Source of the DNA: Litorivicinus sp.
GTDB lineage: Bacteria; Pseudomonadota; Gammaproteobacteria; Pseudomonadales; Litorivicinaceae
DNA: 64,000 nucleotides
Assembly: GCA_018401755.1 (NCBI GenBank)
Contig: JAGYKJ010000007.1
Location: 558,001-622,000, forward strand
Direction: 5' to 3'
Shown here piece after piece: positions 55,806 to 64,000 of this stretch. Under the pieces are notes generated by a model. That model did no database searches, was not told the origin of the DNA, and saw nothing but the letters and a program-made list of their open reading frames with translations. The translations under genes were made by a program, and so were the position numbers. Numbering within the stretch: position 1 is the stretch's first letter; each line of letters starts with the position of its first letter.

Positions 55806-56873
55806 ATGAACTTCAGTCCAATGATGCATTCATCAAATAGTTCGGATACAGTCGCATCTATGACATTTGCTTATCGCTATTCAACAGCGCCCATGATGGA
55901 CTGGACTGATCAACATTGGCGCGTGTTTGCACGGACGCTGACTCGGCGCGCACTTCTGTACACAGAAATGGTAACCGCACCTGCCCTAGTTCATGGGAAT
56001 CTTGAGTATTTAACAGCGCATGATCCGAGTGAATATCCGCTTGCACTGCAGCTCGGCGGATCCAAACCAGAGGAGCTCGCCCTCGCCGTCAAACGTGTTC
56101 GAGATCTTGGATTTTGCGAGATCAATCTGAATTTAGGGTGTCCATCTGACCGCGTGCAAGCTGGCGCATTTGGCGCAGCATTAATGGCAAATCCTGATCA
56201 AGTCGCCCGCTGTTTAATTGCGATGCAAGATGCCTCAGGTGCGCAGGGTCCAGAAATTACAGCCAAAATACGATTAGGGATTAATGATCAAAATGAAGAG
56301 GATTCACTGCCTGAGTTTATTCAGGTTTTGGACCGAATTGGTATTCAGCGAATAATCATTCACGCACGAAAAGCGATTTTAGGTGGACTCAGTCCAAAAC
56401 AGAATCGTGAGATACCGCCATTAAACTATCCACTTGTTTATCAAATTAAGAAAAATTTCCCGCACCTGACGATTATTTTAAATGGTGGATTAAAGTCATC
56501 TGCCTCCTGTCTTGCACAGATGAATCAAGTGGACGGTGTCATGGTTGGACGGTATGCCTATCAAATGCCAAGTTGCTTACTCGAGGTCGATCCCCTCTTC
56601 TTTCAGTCACCACCTCCTCACGCCTCCGTGGAAGACGCTCTAGAAGCCTATCGCCCCTATGTCGAACAAGGTCTGCAAAAAGGGCTTCCGCTAAAGCACT
56701 TCACACGGCACCTTGTGGGTCTATACCATGAGGTGCCAGGGGCTCGTCTATTTCGGCGCGTCCTGAGTGAATCAGCCCATCGACCAGGTGCTGACTGGTC
56801 GGTCGTGGATTCTGCATTAGGTCACATTCGAGAGAGCATGGATTATGTCGAACACTCTGGACTGGCTTCGTAG
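55806..56873 (+). CDS. dusA: tRNA-dihydrouridine(20/20a) synthase
   Basis: FMN enzyme reducing uridines in the tRNA D-loop. Up to 355 residues: YSTAPMMDWTDQHWRVFART, LLYTEMVTAPALVHG, LALQLGGSKPEELALAV, INLNLGCPSDRVQAGAFGAA with the catalytic Cys, IIHARKAILGGLSPKQNREI and VDGVMVGRYAYQMPS are all DusA features. The first 18 residues are unlike homologues and no Shine-Dalgarno site is seen; ATG 55860 is an alternative start. It overlaps tal by 29 bases. Confidence 0.93.
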   Translation: MNFSPMMHSSNSSDTVASMTFAYRYSTAPMMDWTDQHWRVFARTLTRRALLYTEMVTAPALVHGNLEYLTAHDPSEYPLALQLGGSKPEELALAVKRVRDLGFCEINLNLGCPSDRVQAGAFGAALMANPDQVARCLIAMQDASGAQGPEITAKIRLGINDQNEEDSLPEFIQVLDRIGIQRIIIHARKAILGGLSPKQNREIPPLNYPLVYQIKKNFPHLTIILNGGLKSSASCLAQMNQVDGVMVGRYAYQMPSCLLEVDPLFFQSPPPHASVEDALEAYRPYVEQGLQKGLPLKHFTRHLVGLYHEVPGARLFRRVLSESAHRPGADWSVVDSALGHIRESMDYVEHSGLAS

Positions 56874-57778
56874 TCATAGCATCGTTGTCGCCGATACGGC
56901 TGTCCAGCAGGACATCACACGCTATCAACCGATAGACGCCACCACCAATCCATCTCTGGTGTATCAGGCCGTGAAGGATCCTGCGTTAACAACGACTGTC
57001 AGATCAGTTCGAGACGCACTAACGACCGGCGAAATCAAGTCAGTCTCTGAGGCCGCTGAGCGGCTTGCGGTCACTTTGGGTGTCGCCATTGCTGGTCAAA
57101 TTCCCGGGTACATCTCGACCGAAGTGGATGCACGTCTAAGCTTTGATACCGCTGCATCGATTGCGGCCGCTCACCGTATCATGGCGCTGTATGCCGACGC
57201 AGGCGTCCCATCCGAGCGTATTTTGATCAAACTCGCAGCGACCTGGGAGGGCATTGACGCCTGCCGGGAACTCGAGGCAACGGGGATCCATTGTAATCTC
57301 ACACTCGTTTTCAGCGAGGGACAGGCGCTCGCTGCCGCGCACGCCGGTGCCACCTTGATCAGCCCCTTTGTCGGACGTATCTATGATTGGCATGTTGCAC
57401 GCCAACAGGTCCCTTCAGATGCGCAGCATGACCCTGGCGTCCTCTCAGTCAGACGAATCTATCGGCTCTACAAATCACATGGGGTCAAGACCATTATTAT
57501 GGGCGCATCATTCCGTAACGTGGGGCAGATTCTTGCACTCGCTGGCTGTGATCGATTGACGATCAGCCCGAAGTTACTAGGGCGAGCTCGAGCAGATGGA
57601 CCGTCCAGTCCAACCAATGGTGCCGCCAGAGCCGATTCAAGCTCCGCTACCAGAAATCTCGCGGAGTCAGTTTTTGCTTGCGTTAGCCGCGGACCCAATG
57701 GCGACGGAGAAACTCTCAGATGGGATTACTCGGTTCATTGCGGATCAAGAGGCACTTGACGCGTTACTCGAGCGGTGA
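56845..57778 (+). CDS. tal: transaldolase, frame-shifted near the C terminus
   Basis: Pentose-phosphate enzyme moving a dihydroxyacetone unit. YQPIDATTNPSLVYQAV, the Schiff-base Lys129 in ERILIKLAATWEGI, CNLTLVFSEGQA and SPFVGRIYDW fit the E. coli TalB type. The frame runs past to 57759 with an alien tail after ISPKLLG. The next frame gives ELEQMDRPVQ, then FLLALAADPMATEKLSDGI and FIADQEALDALLER, the normal end, stopping at 57778. One extra G in GGG at 57580-57582 explains it. Reconstructed length about 310 residues. Confidence 0.87.
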
Positions 57779-58471
57779 GTCATCAGCGAAGGGGTCGTCC
57801 AAAAACAGATCGACGACGATTCCATCATTGATTTTATAGTCACGCCGTTGTTGATACGCGGAGCGCATCAAGACATATGGATCACCCGCGGTTGCAGGCT
57901 CAAGCCCGAGGAAGCTAGCGCGTCGGTCGACTCCGTTTAAGACGAATAACTCGGTTTGACCCACCTCATCTTGCCAGTCAACTGGATTCAGTGGGCGATC
58001 AATAATCCGACCACTGAGGCCTCTCACATCACTTGGTCCCAAAATAGGAAGCACTAAATAGGGGCCTGAACCAACCCCCCATACGGCCAAAGTCTGTCCA
58101 AAGTCTTCATCATCCCGCTCGAGCCCCATGCCGCCAGCCACATCGAAGAGCCCGTAGAGACCGATGGTCGAATTAAAGACAAATCGTGTCAGCGAACGTG
58201 CTGCCTTCTCTGGCTTGCCTTGCAATAGTGCATTAATGACGGTTACTGGCTCGCCAAGATTGTTAAAAAAGTTACGCACACCCTGTTGAACAGGTTCCGG
58301 CGTAATCGCGTCATATCCCTGAGCGACTGGCTTTAGGACATAACGATCAGCCCGTTCGTTAAACTCAAATATCGAGCGATTCCATGACTCAAACGGATCA
58401 GCTAAGGGTTCGGCCAGCGCAGGCGCGCACATTGCAGCAACGAGAATGCCGCTCATCACTAGTCGCTTCAT
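57764..58471 (-). CDS. mlaA: MlaA/VacJ family outer-membrane lipid asymmetry protein
   Basis: MlaA removes phospholipids from the outer leaflet of the outer membrane and passes them to MlaC. In 235 residues: DPFESWNRSIFEFNERADRY, VRNFFNNLGEPVTVINALLQ, RFVFNSTIGLYGLFDVA, EDFGQTLAVWGVGSGPYLVL, PILGPSDVRG. The signal MKRLVMSGILVAAMCAPALA lacks a standard lipobox (AAMC), so it may be cut after ALA and not lipidated. It starts in an ATGA overlap with hrpA and converges on tal with a 15-base overlap. Confidence 0.9.
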   Translation of the reverse strand: MKRLVMSGILVAAMCAPALAEPLADPFESWNRSIFEFNERADRYVLKPVAQGYDAITPEPVQQGVRNFFNNLGEPVTVINALLQGKPEKAARSLTRFVFNSTIGLYGLFDVAGGMGLERDDEDFGQTLAVWGVGSGPYLVLPILGPSDVRGLSGRIIDRPLNPVDWQDEVGQTELFVLNGVDRRASFLGLEPATAGDPYVLMRSAYQQRRDYKINDGIVVDLFLDDPFADDSPLE

Positions 58472-61400
58472 ACCGTTCGATATTCCTGTAGCTGTTGGCT
58501 TAATCTCTTAAATGAGACTTTCTCGGCTGTCTTCAATGCCTGCGCAAAACAGAGTACGCGAAACTCTTCGATTTGCCAGCGCAGTTGCACTAAAGCGGGA
58601 TCCACATTGGCCCATTGCGTCGGGCAATGTGGCCACAGCTGGCATAGGCTCTCCCAGAGCAGGGTGACCTCGCGCTGCCACTGCGCATCTAAGGCCAACC
58701 TGCCTCCCAATTTATCCAGCCGTATTTCGATCGCTGCAAGATACCGAGCAAGATGGGTCAACTGATGAGGTGGCGTCATCTCGAGCCAGTCATCCCCAAA
58801 CTGCATGAGTTGTCGCTGCATATCACGAATCGCTGGCAACCACGTGGGGGGAATACGTTTTTGCAGTTGGCCTGTTAACGCACGACGGCGTGCGCCTGCA
58901 TCGACAAGAGATAGGCTGACCCGCTCCGCCTCATCGACGATGGTGCCTGCCACATGATCGACGGCCTCACGAAAGGCTGTCACAGTCAATACCTCTGCCA
59001 AAGGCGTCCGGACCAGGCGCATGACGATCGCCCGATGAAATCGAGGTGCATCCTGCTGCGTCAGCCCAAGTCCGATCAATGCTTGCATACACGACGGCAG
59101 CCTCGTCTCGATCCAACGCACTTGCTGACTGAGCCGCTGTAGAATGAGACTCGCAACCGCCTCCGTGTGTGCGCGATCCGCCTCAATCGGGCTTAAGAAT
59201 TGGGCCTCAACCACCTGCTGTTCGAATAACTGTAGCCGTCGGAATATTTTTAAACGCAGACCACCTTGCTCAATCTCTTGTTCGATTTGAAAGTCATAGG
59301 GTGGCCAGTCCAGCAATCTCTGGTGCGTCCGACTCGACCTCGATGACAGCACGGGTTGATCGGGATGCCGCACCCGTAACGCATTCAAATCACGATCACT
59401 GTCAATCACGACCCCATGCGCATCAACCACCTCAATCCGAATCTGCAAGCGCAGTTCGATCTGCTCAGGTGTCCAGTCGGACTGCGTCAGAATCACACCC
59501 GTCTTCTGCCGAATCGCGCGGGAAAGGCCTTCCATTAAACTGTCCTTACTCGAGTCAATATGCGGTAAGACGCGCTCAATAAATTCAGGAATGGGGACTA
59601 ACTGTCGCCGGATACGCTTCGGCAGTGTGCGTAATAGTGCGTCTGCGCGATCACGCATCAATCCGGGAACAGTCCACTCCAACGAGCGCTGATCCACTTG
59701 ATGGAGTGCGGCCAGCGGGACCTTCACAGCCACACCATCCTCAACATGTCCAGGATTGAAGGTGTATTCCGCCGGCAGGGTCAAATGCCCAACCATCACC
59801 TCCTCGGGAAATTGACTCACATCCGGCACCGCCTCAGGTGATTGAATGCATTGCGCGAGGGACAACTGAAGCACCGTTGGACGCCGCTTTTCTTCCTGCT
59901 TCAGCCACGTCTCCAATCGACGCAGATCGGAAATCTCTTCTGGAATTTGTGCATCAAACCAAGGTACCAGTGCGTCAGGATCAACGGTGACATCGGCACG
60001 CCGAGCTTTTGCTTCCAGTGCGCTGGCCGCGTCCAGGATGGCGAGGTTGTGTTTCAAAAACGGACGATGCGTCAACAACTGTCCATGCGCGACCCCTTCC
60101 CGAATAAAGAGTGCGCGCGCAACCGCTGGATCGACTGATGCAAGACCCACGATTTCCCGCTCACGCAGCACCAGACCGAACAATCGGGTCGTGCGAGAAC
60201 AGACCGCCCGACCCTGTTTTTTTGACCATCGAGGCTCACTGTGATCTAGCTTTAGTAACTGTGGCACTGCCTCGATGACCCAGCGAGGATCGATTTGAGC
60301 CACCATGCGCGCAACAACACGATGGGTCTCCACTTGCTCTGCCGCCATCACCCACTCTGGCTTGCCATCGAGTGCACCTTTAGGAATCACAAACCGCCGC
60401 TGTCGAATGCCTTGATAGTCATGTTGATCTCGCCGCCCGACCAATTGCGCAAGACCACTGAGCAAAGCCACATGGAATGCGCGTCGATCGACGACTTCAA
60501 TGGGATCAGCTTGTGTTTGCGGCATCGCTAGTCGAATCTGCCGATGGACCTCACGCCACTCACGGAGCCGATTCCAGTTCAATCCCATCTGCTGCAACCA
60601 CTTCCGATACGCGCTCGATGACAAAGCTTCCCGATTCTCCTCAATCTGCCGCCACAGATTGACAATCGTGACAAACTGGCTCGATGAATCACGGCAATCC
60701 GGCCACTGTGCGTCGCGACTCCAGGGTTCCTGAACTGACAGGGCCGCACAAACCACGCTGACCGAGGCAAACACATGGCGTGACTCAGCAGTCATCAGTA
60801 CCCGGACAACACTCGGATCCAGTGGCAAGCGCGCGGCTCTGCGACCTGCGGTAGTCAATTGCCCTGATGAACTGACGAACCCAAGCTCCTTCAATTGACT
60901 GAACCCGTCTCGCACCACACTGGGCTCGGGGGGATCAATAAACGGAAACGTGAGGGGATCGCCCAAGCGAAGATCCAGGCATTGCAACACCACGGATGCT
61001 AGGTTTGTTCGCTGAATCTCTGGATCGGTAAAGGCTGGGCGCGCGAGAAAATCGGACTCGTCATACAATCGAATACAGATACCGGGTTCAACTCGACCGC
61101 ATCGCCCCGCCCGTTGATTCGCGCTGGCCTGTGCGATCGGCTCAATCGGTAATCGCTGAATCCGGCTTCGCGCAGAATACCTGCTGATCCGAGCAAATCC
61201 CGAGTCAATGACGTAACGAATCCCTGGGACGGTCAGTGAGGTTTCTGCGACATTTGTGGCAAGAATCACCCGCCGACGCCCCTGGCCTTCAGGATGAAAA
61301 ATACGCTGTTGCTCACCCTGACCGAGCCTGGCATAGAGAGGCAGCACATCCAAATCACGAATCACTCCGTGGCGAAGCGCATGAGAGATCTCTCGGATCT

Positions 61401-62172
61401 CCCGTTCGCCTGGCAAAAACACGAGAACATCGCCTGGGAACTTCCCCTCTTGACGTTCTAACGCCGCGAACTCCGACACGCAAGCTTCGATCGTGTGCGC
61501 TAATCGAGGTCCATCCTGCGGTTCATCTGGGAGCCCGGCAGTTGGACGGTAACGTACCTCCACCGGAAAGCTGCGACCAGACACCTGAATCACCGGGGCA
61601 TTGCCAAAGTGCGCACTGAATCGCTCATAATTGATGGTGGCTGAGGTGATGATCAGTTTCAGATCAGGACGTCGAGGGAGTAACCGCTTCAGGATCCCAA
61701 ATAGGAAATCAATATTCAGACTGCGTTCATGTGCTTCGTCGATAATGACTGTATCATATTGACTTAACAGAGGATCGTCTCTTAACTCAGCCAGTAACAA
61801 TCCGTCTGTCACCAACTTGATCACCGTATCGTCACTGACCGACTTTTGAAAGCGCACTTGATAGCCTACCAAGTCTCCCAAGGCTGACTCACACTCCTCA
61901 GCGATACGTTCTGCAACAGCTCGGGCTGCGAGGCGTCGTGGCTGCGTATGCACAATGCCTTGGGTATGGCCACGGCCAAGTGCGAGGCAGAGCTTTGGAA
62001 GTTGAGTCGTTTTACCGCTCCCCGTCTCTCCCACCACAACCACCACCTGATTCGCTAGGATTGCTTGGCTCAACGCCTCCAATGCCTCAGTCACAGGCAG
62101 ATCAGGGAAGCGAATCTCAAGCAGCTGGTCGGGGCGCCGCGGGTGAGGGATACGATGGGATACTTCGGTCAA
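58468..62172 (-). CDS. hrpA: ATP-dependent RNA helicase HrpA
   Basis: DEAH-box helicase involved in mRNA processing and rescue of stalled ribosomes. About 1234 residues from the chosen start (E. coli 1300). Walker A VVGETGSGKTTQLPKL, DEAH in IIDEAHERSLNIDF, ITSATIN, VAETSLTVPGIRYVID and motif VI QRAGRCGRVEPG are all present, followed by the HA2, OB-fold and HrpA C-terminal regions. The start TTG 62172 has GGAG eight bases upstream; the open frame continues to ATG 62286 and 62319, but those would overlap the divergent ppnN start. Confidence 0.93.
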   Translation of the reverse strand: MTEVSHRIPHPRRPDQLLEIRFPDLPVTEALEALSQAILANQVVVVVGETGSGKTTQLPKLCLALGRGHTQGIVHTQPRRLAARAVAERIAEECESALGDLVGYQVRFQKSVSDDTVIKLVTDGLLLAELRDDPLLSQYDTVIIDEAHERSLNIDFLFGILKRLLPRRPDLKLIITSATINYERFSAHFGNAPVIQVSGRSFPVEVRYRPTAGLPDEPQDGPRLAHTIEACVSEFAALERQEGKFPGDVLVFLPGEREIREISHALRHGVIRDLDVLPLYARLGQGEQQRIFHPEGQGRRRVILATNVAETSLTVPGIRYVIDSGFARISRYSARSRIQRLPIEPIAQASANQRAGRCGRVEPGICIRLYDESDFLARPAFTDPEIQRTNLASVVLQCLDLRLGDPLTFPFIDPPEPSVVRDGFSQLKELGFVSSSGQLTTAGRRAARLPLDPSVVRVLMTAESRHVFASVSVVCAALSVQEPWSRDAQWPDCRDSSSQFVTIVNLWRQIEENREALSSSAYRKWLQQMGLNWNRLREWREVHRQIRLAMPQTQADPIEVVDRRAFHVALLSGLAQLVGRRDQHDYQGIRQRRFVIPKGALDGKPEWVMAAEQVETHRVVARMVAQIDPRWVIEAVPQLLKLDHSEPRWSKKQGRAVCSRTTRLFGLVLREREIVGLASVDPAVARALFIREGVAHGQLLTHRPFLKHNLAILDAASALEAKARRADVTVDPDALVPWFDAQIPEEISDLRRLETWLKQEEKRRPTVLQLSLAQCIQSPEAVPDVSQFPEEVMVGHLTLPAEYTFNPGHVEDGVAVKVPLAALHQVDQRSLEWTVPGLMRDRADALLRTLPKRIRRQLVPIPEFIERVLPHIDSSKDSLMEGLSRAIRQKTGVILTQSDWTPEQIELRLQIRIEVVDAHGVVIDSDRDLNALRVRHPDQPVLSSRSSRTHQRLLDWPPYDFQIEQEIEQGGLRLKIFRRLQLFEQQVVEAQFLSPIEADRAHTEAVASLILQRLSQQVRWIETRLPSCMQALIGLGLTQQDAPRFHRAIVMRLVRTPLAEVLTVTAFREAVDHVAGTIVDEAERVSLSLVDAGARRRALTGQLQKRIPPTWLPAIRDMQRQLMQFGDDWLEMTPPHQLTHLARYLAAIEIRLDKLGGRLALDAQWQREVTLLWESLCQLWPHCPTQWANVDPALVQLRWQIEEFRVLCFAQALKTAEKVSFKRLSQQLQEYRTV

Positions 62173-62284
62173 GGGCACGACTCCAAATGGATCGCCAACC
62201 CTACTGAGATTGCACTGAAAATCAAGCGAAACGCTAGCGCGGCGGACACCTGTTGTGTCAGGCTTAAGCGATTGGAGCGCATGC

Positions 62285-63670
62285 ATGACACCCGACCTAT
62301 TGAGTCCGAACCAGCACACGATTCTTGAGACCGCGGTTCATCCCCGTAATCACTTGGCGTTTTTGAGTCAGGCCGAAATCGATCGGCTAATCGACCGAAA
62401 TGCTGATGGTCTCTATCCGCTCATTCGATCCTGTGCGCTTGCGATCCTCAATAGCGGCGTCAATACCGATGATTCGGTCGGGCTGTTTGCAAAACATCAA
62501 GATTTCGATCTCACATTTGCCCGACATCCTCGGGGGCTCCGGATCACCCTACATCACGCGCCCAAGCAGGCCTTCGTCGATGGTGTCTTGATGGAAACCA
62601 TCCATGACATGTTGTTTGCCATGCTACGTGATTTACTGCTCATCCGCGATTTGGTGACGGTACGTCCAGATCAGCCGGGAATTGCAGCAACGGATCTGGT
62701 CTTCCAAGTGCTCCGGAATGCGAAGGTGCTGGATGCAGAACGTGAGCTCAATACCATCGTCTGCTGGGGCGGTCACGCCATTAACAAGGTCGAATACGAC
62801 TACAGTGTTCGGGTTGGTGAAGCACTTGGTCTGCGTCGCTTTGATATTTGTACAGGCTGCGGCCCTGGCGCGATGAAGGGACCCATGCGAGGCGCTGCAC
62901 ATGGGCACCGAAGGCAAAGCTGGCGACATGGCCGTTTCATTGGCATTACCGAACCCGGAATCATTGCGGCTGAGCCACCCAATGGCGTGGTGGGTGATCT
63001 GGTCATCATGCCGGATATTGAAAAGCGACTCGAGGCCTTTGTCAGGATCGCACATGGTCTGATTATTTTTCCTGGAGGGGTGGGTACCTTCGAAGAAATC
63101 CTCTATCTCATGGCCATTCTCAATGCCCCACATAATCATGAAGATCCGCTTCCGGTGGTGCTGACTGGACCCGTCGAATCAACCGACACTCTGCATGCTT
63201 TTCACACTTTTTTGGTGGAGACCCTAGGCAGCAAGGCCACCGGCCGTCTCGAACTCATCATCGATGATCCAGGGGCCGTGGCAGGACGTATGGTTGAGGG
63301 ACGCGAGGCAATTCGGAGACATCGACGCCAGGCCGAGGATGCGTACTTTTTTAACTGGACACTTGCGATTGAGGATCATCTCAAAATTCCCTTTACCCCG
63401 TCCCACGAGGCAATGGCATCCCTCAACTTACATCGGGATCAGCCAGCAACTGATTTGGCGCAGAATCTCCGAGCTTTGTTCTCAGGAATCGTCTCAGGGA
63501 ACGTCAAGCCCGCAATTCAGGCGGCGATTCAGCGTAACGGGCCCTTTATTATTCGAGGGGATCCGACACTTATGCATGCCGTCGATCGCTTATTGGCGCG
63601 TCTGGTTGCCGAACGTCGCATGAAGATGCAAGGTGGATATACACCGTGTTACCGCATCCAAACCGAGTAA
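62285..63670 (+). CDS. ppnN: nucleotide 5'-monophosphate nucleosidase (LOG family)
   Basis: PpnN (YgdH) splits purine and pyrimidine monophosphates to base and ribose-5-phosphate and binds (p)ppGpp in E. coli. The 461 residues have the usual length. The N-terminal regulatory domain is followed by IVCWGGHAINKVEYDYSVRV, FDICTGCGPGAMKGPMRGAA and LIIFPGGVGTFEEILYLMAI, the P-G-G-x-G-T-x-x-E LOG motif. GGAG is seven bases before ATG 62285. Divergent from hrpA. Confidence 0.92.
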   Translation: MTPDLLSPNQHTILETAVHPRNHLAFLSQAEIDRLIDRNADGLYPLIRSCALAILNSGVNTDDSVGLFAKHQDFDLTFARHPRGLRITLHHAPKQAFVDGVLMETIHDMLFAMLRDLLLIRDLVTVRPDQPGIAATDLVFQVLRNAKVLDAERELNTIVCWGGHAINKVEYDYSVRVGEALGLRRFDICTGCGPGAMKGPMRGAAHGHRRQSWRHGRFIGITEPGIIAAEPPNGVVGDLVIMPDIEKRLEAFVRIAHGLIIFPGGVGTFEEILYLMAILNAPHNHEDPLPVVLTGPVESTDTLHAFHTFLVETLGSKATGRLELIIDDPGAVAGRMVEGREAIRRHRRQAEDAYFFNWTLAIEDHLKIPFTPSHEAMASLNLHRDQPATDLAQNLRALFSGIVSGNVKPAIQAAIQRNGPFIIRGDPTLMHAVDRLLARLVAERRMKMQGGYTPCYRIQTE

Positions 63671-63678
63671 AGCGCGCC

Positions 63679-64000
63679 ATGCGCCATGTTGATCGTGTGG
63701 GTGCGGGGCTTCGTGCTGCTGTCCGGATCCTATTGTTGCTCGCGTGGACCTTTCTACTCTTTGTCCAGCAACTGCTTGGTTTGTTGCTTCGTACAGGCGA
63801 CGGACGGCATATCCGCTGCCGGTTCTATCGTGGCGCACTCCGCATTTTAGGTGTTCGAATGATGGTCCGTGGGCAGTTCAGCCCTCGCCGACCACTCCTG
63901 ATTGCATCAAACCACGTCTCCTATCTCGATATTTTTGTACTGGGTAGCCGGATACCTGGCGTATTCATCTCCAAAGACGATGTTCAGCAATGGCCTGTCA
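63679..64000 (+). CDS. PlsC-like 1-acylglycerol-3-phosphate acyltransferase, 3' end cut by window edge
   Basis: The first 107 codons of a lysophosphatidic-acid acyltransferase-family protein. An N-terminal membrane helix (RILLLLAWTFLLFVQQLLGL) precedes LGVRMMVRGQF, LLIASNHVSYLDIFVLGS with the N-H-x4-D catalytic motif, and FISKDDVQQWPV. It probably works in phospholipid or lyso-ornithine lipid synthesis at the inner membrane. Starts nine bases after the ppnN stop. The glycerol-phosphate binding motif lies off the right edge. Confidence 0.85.
   Translation, partial: MRHVDRVGAGLRAAVRILLLLAWTFLLFVQQLLGLLLRTGDGRHIRCRFYRGALRILGVRMMVRGQFSPRRPLLIASNHVSYLDIFVLGSRIPGVFISKDDVQQWPV

Overview
The window is chromosomal DNA of a gammaproteobacterium. 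The evidence is long E. coli-type QueF, a YadG/YadH ABC exporter, HrpA, GalU, PpnN, DusA, MlaA, GltX and typical tRNAs. Coding density is very high: several convergent gene pairs are under 10 bases apart or overlap, and most operon genes overlap by ATGA, TGATG or TAATG. Sulfide oxidation genes (fccAB), three TRAP or TSUP type transport sets and a SulP carrier suggest a marine or sulfur-rich aquatic lifestyle. This is inference, and no species is named.

Layout. 1-2966: end of queF, yadGH and a small cysteine-rich protein gene. 3072-6431: tRNA-Glu and tRNA-Gly with promoter and terminator, then galU-ugd-HDAC-like operon. 6553-14173: one 13-gene Tad/Flp pilus operon read leftwards (flp, tadG-like, tadE-like, small secreted protein, rcpC, rcpA, tadA, tadB, tadC, DUF192-like, small secreted protein, tadD, tadE-like). 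14281-17827: methyltransferase with small cytochrome c, a metallo-beta-lactamase-fold protein with a damaged metal motif, a GST and a DUF815 ATPase. 17900-19871: flavocytochrome c sulfide dehydrogenase (fccA, fccB). 20051-22890: arsenic operon arsR-arsC-MFS-arsH. 22875-30146: leftward run of OCD-like, YeiH-like, TSUP, TRAP dctPQM, SDR and YczE-like genes. 30302-30727: a second, glutaredoxin-type arsC. 30731-35317: TAXI-TRAP uptake system with a thiamine-diphosphate enzyme. 35503-48319: rightward purine-catabolic block (TauD-family dioxygenase, xdhABC, BMP-type ABC importer, guanine deaminase, 8-oxoguanine deaminase-like enzyme). 48324-50673: USP and SulP. 50895-53458: QuiC-like dehydratase, a decayed oxidoreductase and a small lipoprotein. 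53700-63670: tRNA-Ala, gltX, an H-NS family gene, dusA, tal, mlaA, hrpA and ppnN. 63679-64000: start of a PlsC-like acyltransferase.

How the genes work together. The purine block predicts import of nucleosides or bases, deamination of guanine to xanthine and of 8-oxoguanine to urate, and oxidation of xanthine to urate; no uricase is in the window. The two TRAP blocks, with TSUP and YeiH-type anion exporters, a thiamine-diphosphate lyase-like enzyme and dehydrogenases, look like uptake and breakdown of small organic anions, possibly sulfonates, with export of sulfite or sulfate. FccAB would add electrons from sulfide to the respiratory chain.

A striking technical feature is that at least seven genes (rcpA, arsR, yeiH-like, xdhC, the BMP-system ATPase, the Gfo/Idh remnant and tal) carry a one-frame shift, mostly in or near a short homopolymer or dinucleotide run, while both halves keep family-typical sequence. 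Apart from the Gfo/Idh remnant, which is also decayed, these are more likely assembly indels than true gene loss, and the reconstructed ends restore the ATGA overlaps seen elsewhere.
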